64,000 nt of DNA from Breznakibacter xylanolyticus (lineage in GTDB: Bacteria > Bacteroidota > Bacteroidia > Bacteroidales > Marinilabiliaceae), in contig NZ_QKZK01000001.1 in assembly GCF_003254275.1 (NCBI RefSeq), forward strand, positions 106,940 to 170,939. Direction: 5' to 3'. The stretch's first letter is position 1. Each line of letters starts with the position of its first letter. Both the position numbers and the translations under genes were made by a program. Shown here one piece after another: positions 12,301-18,425 of the stretch. Under the pieces are notes generated by a model that was not told where the DNA came from, made no database searches, and saw only the letters and a list, made by a program, of their open reading frames with translations.

Positions 12301-15300
12301 CAACCGCATTTGCCGGTGTGGATGAATATACCGATTGTTCAGATACCAAGCAGCTGGCCGGCATGCCCGTTCTTTATGGCGATATTGAGTGGATTGTTTC
12401 ATCGGGAAGTGGTGTGTTTAACAATGCCGCCATTCACAACCCCGTGGTGTCCGGATTGTCGCGTGGTCCGAACTTGTTGCGCATGCGTGTTACCAAGGGT
12501 CAGTGTGTGAGCGAATCATCGGTGGTCATCACCAACGATATGCCCGATATTCCCGATGCCGGTAACGACCGCCCGGTGTGCGTCGATTCGGTGATGCTTA
12601 CGCCCAATACGCCAGCCTTCGGTCGTGGGGAATGGATGATACAGGGTGCGAGTACCGCAACTTTCGATGGCAACATGGTCAGAAGCCTTTCGCCCGGGGA
12701 AAACGTCTTTTTGTGGGTGATTAAGACCGAACATTGTCAGTTGTCTGATGCGGTGGTGATTACCAATAATAAACCCACGCAGGCCAATGCCGGGTTTAAC
12801 ACGCCGGTGTGTGACGATCGATATCAGCTGTCGGCCAATGAACCGTCGGCACGAGAAAGCGGGATGTGGACGATCGTGGCTTCGGATGCTTCGTTTGATG
12901 ATGTGCATTCTCCAACGGCCATCGCGTCGGGGTTAAGCCGGGGTGGGAACACTTTCCGTTGGACCATTGATAACCATGGATGCCAGTCGTATGACGAGGT
13001 GGTGGTCTCTTATGATTACATTCAGTCGATGATCAATCCTGTAGATCCCTTGTGTGTGGATACGGCCATGTTGAGAGCCAATAATCCCTATCCGGGTATT
13101 GGCACCTGGAGTGTGATTGCCGGATCCAGCTCGGTGAGCATTGATGATGTGAATAGCCCGGCCACCATTGTGCGGCATCTCGATCAGGGTGTCAATATGT
13201 TGGTGTGGACCATTAAAAATGGAAGTTGTGAGTCGTCGTCGACTGTCAATGTCATCAACAATCAACCCACACAGGCCGATGCCGGGAATGATTTTGGTAC
13301 GTGTGAAGACCATGTTACATTGAGTGCCAACATCGATATGTCGGGTCAGGGGCACTGGGAGCGTTTAACCGGTAATGGCTCCATTGCTGACGAAAACAGT
13401 TCTTATACCAGTGTCTCCGGATTGTCGGTGGGGCGTAACCTGTTCCGTTGGACCATCGAGAATAATGGCTGTTTTTCGTATGATGACGTGGAAGTGTCAT
13501 ATAACAAGATATTTGCACGTGTGGGTGACGATCAATTGGATAATTGCAGTCCTGAAGCGCAACTTCAGGCCAACAATGCTTTGCCGGGCGTGGGTACCTG
13601 GAGTGTGGGCGGCAAAAATGGACAGGCTTACTTTGAGAATGCCAACGACCCGAACTCACGGGTATATAATCTTGGCTTTGGGAAAAACACCTTGCGATGG
13701 ACCATTGTGCATCAGGGATGTGAGTCATCGGCCGAGATGGTTGTGTATAACAATTCGCCCAGCATTGCTTATGCCGGTAATGATGAAGCGGTGTGTGAAA
13801 ATGTGTATGTGCTCGATGCCAGACAGCCCGAAATTGGAGTGGGTAATTGGGAGGTCCTTACCGGTGGCGCACAGGTTGCAGATGCCTTATCGCCCAAGTC
13901 GCCTGTGTCGTCGTTGACGGTTGGTGACAACGTGTTCCGCTGGATTGTTCGTCACGGCAATTGTACGAGTACCGATGAGGTGCTGATAGTCAATAATCGC
14001 CCTTCGCCCCCTTATGCCGGAAAAGACTTACAGGTATGTGTGGATACCCATCCGTTGAAAGCCGATGAGCCGGAGTATGGTCAGGGGCATTGGGACATTC
14101 CCTATGGTTCGGCCATGGTGGATCAACCCAACAGTTCTGTTGCCATGGCATCTAATTTGGCCTATGGACGTAATGTATTCCGATGGACGGTGGTCAATGG
14201 TCAGTGTTCATTATCCGACGAAGTGGAGATTGTGAACAACATGGCCACTCAGTCACGTGCCGGATCCGACATACAAGATTGTAAAAGCAGTGCGGTGCTT
14301 GATGCCAATGTTCCTGTACAAGGTGTTGGAGTGTGGTCGCTGGTATCGGGTAAAGGAACCATTGTAAATCCATCCGATCCCTATACCCGCATTAATGATT
14401 TAAGTTTTGGTGAAAACATTTTTAAGTGGACCATTCAAAACGGAAGCTGTTTCTCAAACGATTTCGTTTCAGTCTTCAATATGACGCCCGATCAGGCCAT
14501 TGCCGGTGCTGATAAAGTTATTTGTGACCATGCCATGTCGATGAATGCCAACGAGCCAAAGTCGGGTGTCGGGCAGTGGACTGTATTGAGTGGTGCCGGG
14601 ACGTTTGAGCAACCGGCAGCTTTCGACAGCCGTGTGGCCGGCGTCGGTTTTGGCATCAATGTATATCAATGGAAAATCAGTTACGGATCGTGCAGCACAG
14701 AGTCGACTGTGACAGTGGTCAACAATCGTTATGAAGCCTATGCCGGTGAAGATGAGGTGGTGTACGAACCATCGGTGGTGTTGCGAGCCACCAAAACAGA
14801 TGAAGCAGTGATCGGTCAGTGGTCGGTGGTGTCGGGAAGCGGCGATTTTGTTGATGGCAATTTCTTCAACACACGTGTTGATAATCTCACCGAGGGGGTG
14901 AATACCTTCCGATGGCTGATTGATGTGAACGGTTGTGTGACTTCCGACGATGTGCATGTGACTTACAAGGTAACCCCCGATGTGGGCTTTATTAGCGACG
15001 TGATTAAAGGATGTTATCCGTTGCGGGTTCAGTTTACCAACTATGCCGTGGGGGGCAATAGTTATATGTGGGATTTTGGAGATGGCGATATATCGGTGGA
15101 GCGTAATCCTGTGCATGTGTTCACCAGGCCGGGCGATTACCGGGTGACGCTTACTGTTCCCGGCCCCGATGGCCGTGATGGTGTGTTTACGTCATTGATA
15201 CGTGTGTATGATCATCCGGTGGCTTCGTTCTCGTTTGATCCGACCGTGGTATATGTGCCCGCTGATGAGTTGCGTTGTTATAACAGCTCCAGTGGTGGCA

Positions 15301-15758
15301 AGACTTATTTGTGGCACTTTGGCGACGGACAAACTTCTACGGAGCTAAATCCCCGCTATGTATACACCACCGCAGGAGTGTATGACTTGCAACTGACCGT
15401 CACCAATGAGTTTGGTTGTGCCGACAGTATGGTGGTTGAACGAGGTGTTGAAGCCATTTTGCAGGGATTCATTGTGTTTCCCAATGCCTTTACGCCGCGT
15501 CCTGTGGATGGTACGATGTCGACATCGTCGCAGGACATGATTTTCCGTCCACGTTATCGCGATGTGGATCAATATCGCCTTCAGATCTTTGATCGATGGG
15601 GGCAGGTGGTGTTTGAGAGCAACGACGTGAATGTGGGGTGGGACGGCATGTATAACGACCGTCTTTCGCCACAGGATGTGTATGTGTATAAAGCCTGGGG
15701 CCATTATGTGAGTGGCCGGGAATTTATGAAGACCGGCAGTGTGCTGCTGGTTCGATAA
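357..15758 (+). CDS. Giant SprB-like type IX-secreted repeat adhesin
   Basis: This encodes a surface adhesin of about 5133 residues. The ATG at 357 (or the next codon, 360) is preferred over an upstream GTG at 297 because a normal signal peptide starts there: lysines, a hydrophobic stretch, and likely cleavage near AWG-Q. Ig-like regions come first, then about 22 SprB-type repeats (residues ~958-2850; typical words are CHG, SGG and GTYTVTVTD). Next are further Ig/PKD-like segments, 19 modules of about 82 residues (~3301-4873), two PKD domains with WDFGDG and WHFGDG (~4874-5032), and a C-terminal type B (gliding-associated) type IX sorting domain (~5037-5133). SprB of Flavobacterium johnsoniae is the family model: a motile surface adhesin used in gliding. 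The gene directly downstream is a PorP/SprF homologue, as expected for such substrates. Adhesion or gliding is inferred from family and context. Confidence 0.9.
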   Translation: MMKKSSFRTWLRLGCCLLAGCLLAHGVAWGQIAASPLNTCSGGIYRISDPAVLGFPPGLSKDNIGIWSAVELSSGDPAGLVFEPPTIFQTYVTGFVLGETYKVTWKSAKNGKDYVFYLEATTAATPGVIKFESPLNSGTWQTGDIVYCPNIPEPEQLFQIEGADISSVEFWKTGLPGSFSTANPTSLTSYNSKDEVWGIVTNSNGCVSYTTNRIRLAEMTQTQIVVVGGASACGSSVPAGVELEIQPYDAVGYTYQWYRDDGAIKSPIGGATHRTYIINDFGKYSVVVSGCATTFETNQVNVEQIGLSSVSIAGGDLCKPGDEQTLTANPAPAVGFDYGWFYGGAPIPGETSSTLSASNAGYYQVKLTSQTNADCYTMSSPFSVDVTNVWAEWSKANNLAPFCATAPVGDRTPKMNLTIYNGQSPYEVTINDGTNYQILSGVVSPVVIDAVPEISSTTDYRVISIVDANGCGAHSDTLPKNSLRYEVEGMPVVQDVTFSGGCSQSPLLAVLNNAEANTIYELRRTTLGVETLIESRTPSSPGGFAFASLPISSAGTYSVVARGLTGACGEVTMNGNLTVFDSPNTFVLSANKLDYCFNSLPTDVKLSLSGSQPGVDYQLQWDDGTGFVNVGAVLSGAGSGLSPVDWHDRQAGAYRVLATGAGGCTRVMDGVLSVKGHSLPAAVVSAGSPNRRCADDATTSFYVNVALNGEPPFNFHIVNDKGLATIEVRNHSSMTATILVNPATDITYKVENLTDKYSCAPVAGSGEARFYVDPIPVIDITPAAPSVCAGSPVTLTANAANTTGVKTYTWSDGLGSTPSVNFTPANTFTYEVVVTNELGCTHTENVTVTVNPVPVVHSLTVDNLLNAGHYCEDNYEIGLASTQIGVTYDLYKDGVYSFPFSSTSIIGDGSAHNFPDVNTPGIYTVRATSAVGGCTAMMNGAVEVHANTLSLSVKSRNVSCVSANDGWAEVVASGGGVPYVYNWENSTSVTVSTAAVADPLSPGTYTVTVTDAYGCSQYEYVTITKPLALDVDVTTFAATCASATDGRATVLVTGGTPPYQITWPDGTTGVSVTNLSPGNHVVSVTDANGCIHPELFTINVLLPVLSISETLADHKDILCHGDATGEFKVEASGGSGAYQFSIDRISWFNGIVDEYTFKNLKAGTYTVWVRDASNSLCELEGAPPITINEAAALSVALSSPVINVPCHGGTNGKIEVTVSGGTGVLNYQWYRLVPGDGLLPWPAADGGTPAHATNLPAGDYRVRVNDDKGCTLWSDAITVQQPVSPMMVPLVDITHVSSFGGNDGAITLGTVINGNAPFKYSWSGIDLSGNPILDLVPDITSQTNLKAGTYQVTVTDDNGCSVTLDQLVVSETDRLTILVAKSDPAPCHGATNGFIRVTAAGGDTPYQSITLSDGVVTLMPVNTGSTFAEFTALPAGAYTATVVDAKGVAFTEAIFLTQPDALQLSVDKKDVSCHGSKDAEIKVTISGGLPFPGTPDYYEVVVTPPVGAVLTEHVQFATPFIFDHLSPGDYAVVVTDLKGCSQTSAVSIVEPNEVTASVTLTPVTCHAQGTATASVSGRDASFAFQYDWYEVDGIGTETLLMTTGPSSISGLDAGSYRLRVTALSDACLPVDVDFSIDDARPGTLTVTPTHVTGCAGDATGVLHVELTGGNAPYVVAANGLSVVGAGSFDLTGLTQGSYTVGATDANGCAFAPQVVIINEPSPLEVSPLNVKSGCSINSGSVSFTVSGGNVSGGNHSYRWVLKNVTGVVIDETSLDVTSGSSSLLSEVGLAAGDYILTVRDLYSTAPDQCEVIRTFTITELAVSATLTHTSCEGVNSGAIHLDVTGGSGNYTYVWTGPDGFSAATQDITGLHAGTYALTLKDEDWGCVVSLNYDIDNQRTLSIDTYLEPVRCHGENTGSIEVTGVPGSVGALLYTWNGTPGSNRFDNLFTGTYQIRVEDGQGCLAEKMVDVVQPDPIDFKLSSSLEDCSHRQIFLSELQGGTGALSEFQYNWSGSGGATAKADLAGLDVVAPVTPLLTQLTVGGDYVVTVRDRNNCSAMRTVAVAAPLSVTAALSHLNCAGDANGAIQVQVSGGSGSYQYHWTTVDGSGLVVGNEDQNGLTAGTYVVTVTDVVENCSVTASYTLNAPASITIDAQLTHNLCHGNANGSILPQVSGGMPGYTYAWSAVNGTGLDPLSVNQYGLTAGTYSLRVRDANGCEAVKDFQINEPFALDFEVVVSNTQCDNTNSITVQTPKGGSGSYSFLLVGSGISSETWDNASVTVKTLSNLPGGDYTIVMSDMGVGQHCSVTKVVSLTQPLVATYQVAGETCPGMGDGRISLSVSGGTLPYAFHWTPAPGIVAGAQNQNALAAGTYTVRVTDGRGCFVDLTDIEVPLLHQLVLGSGIKHVLCKGDATGAIDLSVSGGSGFYQYLWSGGTASGKTTEDVSGLGAGFYTVTVSDDQLAGCAVSETFQVNEPADALSISSLTHTDISCHGSAVGTIHLVVAGGTAPYRYLWSGPMAITDSEFNPTNLIAGSYQVTVVDANLCSVTSDAIVIDQPVQPVAVSLVQLLPVTVSGGSNGVIEVVASGGVLPYVSYAWEIEDGINPGSFIPYPLGTSYRVEGLSKGHYRVTVTDGNGCSGSSVPYIITEPGQALAVEKVLLRPIRPCAGSSNGVISVQVVGGTPDVTSGTPLYMLEWYKDGVKQGSQQAVTLTLNGLAPGSYLFRAQDGNGIWSPDQIIDVTEPIVLTVLATEHQPVTCHSDNDGVVRVAVSGGLPSFSGNYKVTLYGAGASQTQMANGIDVDFIGLTAGNYLVEVVDDANGDGSFSFADPVAGDCRQVVSVSVSQPEAVVTLSRADAGALCDGVKPQLRMTTTHWDVVAHPLDVTLSDGTMVTVNSSPFVFDPDNVPSVGSTTYAITSVHAQGGTCVKGTGQGTVQVGVLARPTAQLSGGSSVCVGEQSLLRVDVAGSAPWTVVFTNGMMVSIPAGETGVDVPVTPISSNTYSLLSVSDAHCSGTVSGSATVTVHPLPEVTLSGSAMICAGQPTSLTLTMPSGTAPYQINVKVNGIETVLNNIVTSPYIWTVSPLVTTTYELVSITDAHGCSRAVSGAAVVTVNPLPGNPGVIDGPDEACQGATGLVYRVDAIPHATSYEWELPAGFSLTSGKGSREITIEVDHNASTDTLRVRGVNGCGSSAWANKSVQVDRLPDAAAGVITSLSDSVQFCQGTRGVRFSVAPVKGATEYIWHMPAGFAIVSGQGSTGVLVDLDEHQHSITGNITVEARNACGSRGISPPLTVTISPNPSANAGPDAHVCADQYVMKAVDAGVGHTGLWELLPGSGSAKVVTPDAFNTALNDLGKGANTFRWTVTHTATGCKASDEVVVYNDLLTVSATADHDAVCDGNATVYGTAVPDGATGVWSVNPVGAFIHQGTSATTAVTGLAPGMNQFTWRITKNGCESAAVTTVVNNAPETAVVTDYTLADGTVVAFTGIPIQLCDNHLTVSARPVSNASLGIGRWELIKGTATIADPASATTKITGLGMGENILRWRVRLATCESHVDVVIHNNQLLADAGKDQTTCGDVVTLTASPSVSAGVTGAWSVLTDASGLELGHAVFSAGSNHQTTASALAVGDNYFVWSVTQHGCVSRDVVKITSHKPTQATVETGLLTCGEDARLAANAVDTTAETGFWSIVKGYAAFDDKTRRDAAISSIAQGENIFRWNILRNGCSSSADFVVNNRKLPVYAGKDTVICDRNIALNANAATEGSGMWRVKEGGVTIVSVSDPKSNASFDAGKHVLEWVINNQGCYSIDEVVIVNNTVTANAGGDQDLLGTATYMTAGALSAGETGRWTVVSGGAKFVDMTRPDSYVSEIKKGENVFKWTVTKGGCVAEDLIVVNNGQSVEADAGMTQTVCVNEVELQANNPDGGVGVWSIEPGEGNGSGVFENINSPRTRVTHLSPGKNVFRWTINYATTSTYDVVEIINNQPSTAFAGVDEYTDCSDTKQLAGMPVLYGDIEWIVSSGSGVFNNAAIHNPVVSGLSRGPNLLRMRVTKGQCVSESSVVITNDMPDIPDAGNDRPVCVDSVMLTPNTPAFGRGEWMIQGASTATFDGNMVRSLSPGENVFLWVIKTEHCQLSDAVVITNNKPTQANAGFNTPVCDDRYQLSANEPSARESGMWTIVASDASFDDVHSPTAIASGLSRGGNTFRWTIDNHGCQSYDEVVVSYDYIQSMINPVDPLCVDTAMLRANNPYPGIGTWSVIAGSSSVSIDDVNSPATIVRHLDQGVNMLVWTIKNGSCESSSTVNVINNQPTQADAGNDFGTCEDHVTLSANIDMSGQGHWERLTGNGSIADENSSYTSVSGLSVGRNLFRWTIENNGCFSYDDVEVSYNKIFARVGDDQLDNCSPEAQLQANNALPGVGTWSVGGKNGQAYFENANDPNSRVYNLGFGKNTLRWTIVHQGCESSAEMVVYNNSPSIAYAGNDEAVCENVYVLDARQPEIGVGNWEVLTGGAQVADALSPKSPVSSLTVGDNVFRWIVRHGNCTSTDEVLIVNNRPSPPYAGKDLQVCVDTHPLKADEPEYGQGHWDIPYGSAMVDQPNSSVAMASNLAYGRNVFRWTVVNGQCSLSDEVEIVNNMATQSRAGSDIQDCKSSAVLDANVPVQGVGVWSLVSGKGTIVNPSDPYTRINDLSFGENIFKWTIQNGSCFSNDFVSVFNMTPDQAIAGADKVICDHAMSMNANEPKSGVGQWTVLSGAGTFEQPAAFDSRVAGVGFGINVYQWKISYGSCSTESTVTVVNNRYEAYAGEDEVVYEPSVVLRATKTDEAVIGQWSVVSGSGDFVDGNFFNTRVDNLTEGVNTFRWLIDVNGCVTSDDVHVTYKVTPDVGFISDVIKGCYPLRVQFTNYAVGGNSYMWDFGDGDISVERNPVHVFTRPGDYRVTLTVPGPDGRDGVFTSLIRVYDHPVASFSFDPTVVYVPADELRCYNSSSGGKTYLWHFGDGQTSTELNPRYVYTTAGVYDLQLTVTNEFGCADSMVVERGVEAILQGFIVFPNAFTPRPVDGTMSTSSQDMIFRPRYRDVDQYRLQIFDRWGQVVFESNDVNVGWDGMYNDRLSPQDVYVYKAWGHYVSGREFMKTGSVLLVR
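3228..8905 (+). repeat. SprB-type repeat array within the adhesin
   Basis: About 22 degenerate protein repeats of 75-95 residues. Each begins with a Cys-containing word such as CHGxxxG, continues through a beta-rich SGGxxPYxYxW segment, and ends with GTYTVTVTDxxGC. The count is by eye and includes several weak members (for example those starting near 4230, 7075 and 8035) that lack the opening cysteine or vary in length. Copies differ strongly at DNA level, so this is an old protein repeat and not a recent tandem duplication. Confidence 0.8.
10257..14973 (+). repeat. Array of 19 modules of about 82 residues (W/FRWT modules)
   Basis: Nineteen consecutive modules share this pattern: DAGxD, a Cys, LxANxP, GxGxW, a glycine-rich stretch, LxxGxNxFRWTI, a second Cys, DxVxIxNNxP. 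Most modules carry two cysteines that could form one disulfide each. The first cysteine is missing in modules 7 (near 11806-12045) and 19 (near 14735-14973). The second is missing in module 8 (near 12049-12303). The pattern is distinct from the SprB repeats upstream. I cannot tie it with certainty to a named domain family. Confidence 0.75.
15466..15755 (+). other. Type B type IX sorting domain at the adhesin C-terminus
   Basis: The last ~97 residues contain the landmarks of the gliding motility-associated C-terminal domain (TIGR04131-like): FPNAFTP near the start, a RLQIFDRWGQVVFES strand, a GWDG turn, and a final VYVYKAWGHY...GSVLLVR strand. Such domains direct export through the type IX translocon. 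Unlike type A domains, they generally need a PorP/SprF-type partner, which is the next gene. Confidence 0.85.
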
Positions 15759-15768
15759 TGACATGTGA

Positions 15769-16836
15769 ATGATAAAACGATTTAAGATATTTATTTGTCT
15801 GTTGGTATTGTTGGTGATGACCGGAGCAAGCACGATGCTACACGGTCAGGATCCTGCTTTTTCGCAGGCGTATATGTCGCCACTGTATTTGAGTCCTTCT
15901 TTCTCGGGGTTAACCACCGGGTCGCGAGTGGCCATGTCGCTGCGCGATCAGTGGCCTTCCATTCCGGGGACTTACACCAATGTGGCGCTGTCGCTCGATC
16001 ATTATGTCCCGCGGTACAAGAGCGGTATTGGGTTGCTTTATGCACGAGATGATCGGGGGAGTGGCTTGTTGGTGACCCAGGACGTGGGTTTTCTTTATTC
16101 CTATGAGCTGGAGGTGATGCACGGGATTTATGTGCGTCCCGGACTGGCTTTTAAATATGCCCAGCGACACATTGATGCTTCGCGCATCGTTTATGGCAGT
16201 CAGTTGGATGCCAATGGCGCATTGTTGCCCGGTTTTGTTCCTGTGTTTGACCGGCAGTCATATCACAAGCTCGATGCTGCTGCTTCGGCCATGATTTACA
16301 GTGACTTTTTTTGGTTGGGTTTCACGGCCGATCATTTGGTGCGCAACAACATTGGATATACTGACATTGAGACCCATGTGCCGGTTAAGACGGTTGTTTT
16401 TTGCGGGTACAAATACAAGTACAAAGAGCGTTATCGCAATCAGGATGAACAAAGTGTGACTTTTGCCCTCAATTATTACCGACAGCAGGATTTTCAGCAG
16501 CTCGACCTGGGTGCGTATTGGTATATGGCACCCTTTGAATTAGGGGTGCTTTATCGCGGGTTGCCATTTTTAGAGGTGTCGGAATATTCGAACAATGATG
16601 CTTTGGTGATGATTCTGTCAGTGACCTTGGGGAGTATTCAGTTCGGATACAGTCACGATTTCACCGTGAGTGGGTTGGCCGCCCAGAGTGGAGGTGCCAA
16701 TGAAATAGGGTTGATTTATCGTTTCAATCAAAATTATGAGTCCAAACCCTATCGGGGAGCCCTGCCTTGTTCCGGTTCCGGCGTCATTAGCGGGGGAGGG
16801 AGCAGTCGTAAAGGCAAGTCACGGAAAATATTTTAG
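15769..16836 (+). CDS. PorP/SprF family type IX secretion membrane protein
   Basis: This 355-residue protein has an N-terminal signal peptide (hydrophobic core LLVLLVMTGAS, cleavage near HGQ). The family signature follows: DPAFSQAY, an L-SPSFSG-like segment, then SLRDQWPSIPGTYTN. Members are outer-membrane beta-barrels that attach to or help secrete specific adhesins; SprF serves SprB in F. johnsoniae. The gene starts 10 bp after the adhesin stop, so the two are almost certainly co-transcribed. The C-terminus ends in a basic, glycine/serine-rich tail (GGGSSRKGKSRKIF) instead of a canonical barrel-closing aromatic strand. Family assignment is firm; its pairing with the upstream adhesin is inferred from adjacency. 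Confidence 0.9.
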   Translation: MIKRFKIFICLLVLLVMTGASTMLHGQDPAFSQAYMSPLYLSPSFSGLTTGSRVAMSLRDQWPSIPGTYTNVALSLDHYVPRYKSGIGLLYARDDRGSGLLVTQDVGFLYSYELEVMHGIYVRPGLAFKYAQRHIDASRIVYGSQLDANGALLPGFVPVFDRQSYHKLDAAASAMIYSDFFWLGFTADHLVRNNIGYTDIETHVPVKTVVFCGYKYKYKERYRNQDEQSVTFALNYYRQQDFQQLDLGAYWYMAPFELGVLYRGLPFLEVSEYSNNDALVMILSVTLGSIQFGYSHDFTVSGLAAQSGGANEIGLIYRFNQNYESKPYRGALPCSGSGVISGGGSSRKGKSRKIF

Positions 16837-17012
16837 TGAATTTTACATTTAATTAGGACTCTTTAAAGTGGGGCGAATTTGAGAGAATCGTTTTGGTAGT
16901 CACCGCGTTTTCTCTTGCTTTGCGATGCTTGTGCGTGTGTTTGAGGCTTTGTTGAGCAGTTCTGATTGACCTAAAAAAAATCAAGACAATTTTTAATTTC
17001 AACCCATTCGAT

Positions 17013-17020
17013 TATATTTG
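17013..17020 (+). promoter_or_regulatory. Candidate -7 element for the OmpH/Skp gene
   Basis: TATATTTG matches TAnnTTTG, within an AT-rich 237-bp gap between the PorP/SprF gene and the Skp-like gene. The region at the expected -33 position is T-rich but has no exact TTTG at the ideal spacing. The leader to the ATG at 17074 would be about 50 nt. Confidence 0.5.
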
Positions 17021-17073
17021 TTTCACGTTTAGCAAAAGAGGTATTGTAAATCAAATTTTAGTTCAGAAAAAGT

Positions 17074-17664
17074 ATGAAAAGTGCATCTGGTTTAAATAGT
17101 GCGGTGATTGTAGTGGCCATGTTGGGTTTGTCATCTCTGATGGCAAGTTGTAGCGGATCATCCTCATCAGTTTCAGAGAAAAGTGAAGCCGGGCAAGAGG
17201 CGGCAGTGGTTTACGTCAATACCGATTCATTGTTGCTGAATTATGAGTTTGCGAAGTTTCTCAACGAAGAGTTGATGAAGAAAGAAGAACAGTCGCGAAC
17301 CGATTTTAATGAGAAAGCACGTGTTTTTCAGCAAGATGCAACAGAATTTCAGCGTAAGGTTCAGAACAATGGTTTCCTGTCGTTAGATCGTGCCAAGCAA
17401 GAAGAGCAGCGATTGGCAGCTAAGGAACGTGAATTGCAGGAAATGAATTCTCGCTTGTCGAACCAATTGATGGTGGAGCAAAACAAGATGAACAAACAGT
17501 TGCGCGATACCATTGTGACTTATCTTAAAGAGTTGCAAAAAGTTGAAGGCTATCAGATGGTGCTTAGCAACACGATGGGAGATAATGTATTGTTTGCCGA
17601 TCCGTCGTGCGACATCACCCCAAAGGTGATTGAAGGATTGAATAAGCGCTATGTCAAGAAATAA
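17074..17664 (+). CDS. OmpH/Skp-family periplasmic chaperone, lipoprotein form
   Basis: This 196-residue protein resembles Skp/OmpH, the periplasmic holdase that carries unfolded outer-membrane proteins. The evidence is the long charged, Gln/Glu/Lys-rich coiled coil at residues ~60-150 (KEEQSRTDFNEKARVFQQ and following), flanked by short beta segments (VVYVNTDSLL at the start, a DPSCDITPKVIEGLNKRY-like end). Unlike classical soluble Skp, it has a lipobox (SLMASC, lipidation at Cys26), so it is probably membrane-anchored. It stands as a single transcription unit with its own -7 element and a strong terminator. Function is assigned by family resemblance. Confidence 0.8.
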   Translation: MKSASGLNSAVIVVAMLGLSSLMASCSGSSSSVSEKSEAGQEAAVVYVNTDSLLLNYEFAKFLNEELMKKEEQSRTDFNEKARVFQQDATEFQRKVQNNGFLSLDRAKQEEQRLAAKERELQEMNSRLSNQLMVEQNKMNKQLRDTIVTYLKELQKVEGYQMVLSNTMGDNVLFADPSCDITPKVIEGLNKRYVKK

Positions 17665-17690
17665 GCGAACGTTTTATTCGCACCTCGAAA

Positions 17691-17716
17691 GGCAGAAGTC
17701 ATCTTCTGCCTTTTTT
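17691..17716 (+). terminator. Intrinsic terminator after the OmpH/Skp gene
   Basis: A perfect 8-bp stem (GGCAGAAG / CTTCTGCC) with a TCAT loop is followed by six T residues. It starts 27 bp after the stop codon and separates this gene from recR. Confidence 0.85.
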
Positions 17717-17738
17717 GTAGAATCTATCACATCCCCTC

Positions 17739-18359
17739 ATGTCATCTCAAACGTTTCCATCCAAGTTGTTGGAGAATGCTGTTAATGAATTTTCGCGTTT
17801 GCCGGGCATTGGCAAGAAAACAGCTTTGCGATTGGTGCTTTATCTGCTTCGGCAAGATAAAGGCGTGGCCGTTCAGTTTTCCGATGCCATTCGTCAGATG
17901 CGTGAAGAAATAAAGTATTGCAAGGTGTGTCATAACATCTCCGATACCGATGTCTGTTCCATCTGTTCGACGCCATCACGCGATGGCCGTCTGGTATGTG
18001 TGGTCGAGTCGGTGAAGGATGTGATGGCCATCGAAAACACCCAGCAATACCATGGCGTGTATCATGTGTTGGGAGGGGTGATTTCGCCCATGGATGGCAT
18101 TGGTCCCAACGATTTGTCCATCGGATCGCTTGAAGCGCGAGTGAAAGATGGCACGGTGGCCGAGGTAATTTTTGCCCTGCCCACGACCATGGAGGGCGAC
18201 ACCACCAACTTTTATCTTTATCGAAAGCTCGAACCTTATCAGGTCAAAATCACCACCATTGCCCGAGGGGTCGCCATTGGTGACGAGCTTGAGTACATCG
18301 ATGAAGTGACACTGGGACGTTCGTTGGTGAATCGGCAATTGTTTTCAACCACGTTGTAA
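17739..18359 (+). CDS. recR: Recombination mediator RecR
   Basis: RecR works with RecF/RecO to load RecA on gapped DNA. The 206-residue length is typical. The N-terminal helix-hairpin-helix is visible ([12 protein letters not shown], residues ~20-31). A zinc-binding Cys4 cluster lies around residues 61-77 (CKVC...CSIC), followed by a Toprim domain beginning CVVESVKDV near residue 87. The C-terminal Walker-B-like part is normal. It begins 22 bp after the terminator of the upstream gene. A membrane protein gene follows after 66 bp on the same strand; co-transcription is possible but not demanded by the spacing. Confidence 0.96.
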   Translation: MSSQTFPSKLLENAVNEFSRLPGIGKKTALRLVLYLLRQDKGVAVQFSDAIRQMREEIKYCKVCHNISDTDVCSICSTPSRDGRLVCVVESVKDVMAIENTQQYHGVYHVLGGVISPMDGIGPNDLSIGSLEARVKDGTVAEVIFALPTTMEGDTTNFYLYRKLEPYQVKITTIARGVAIGDELEYIDEVTLGRSLVNRQLFSTTL

Positions 18360-18425
18360 TACATTGTTGTTGGCTCACATTGGGCGTACGTCCTGTTTTT
18401 AATTTCATTATTTAATTGATTTTTT

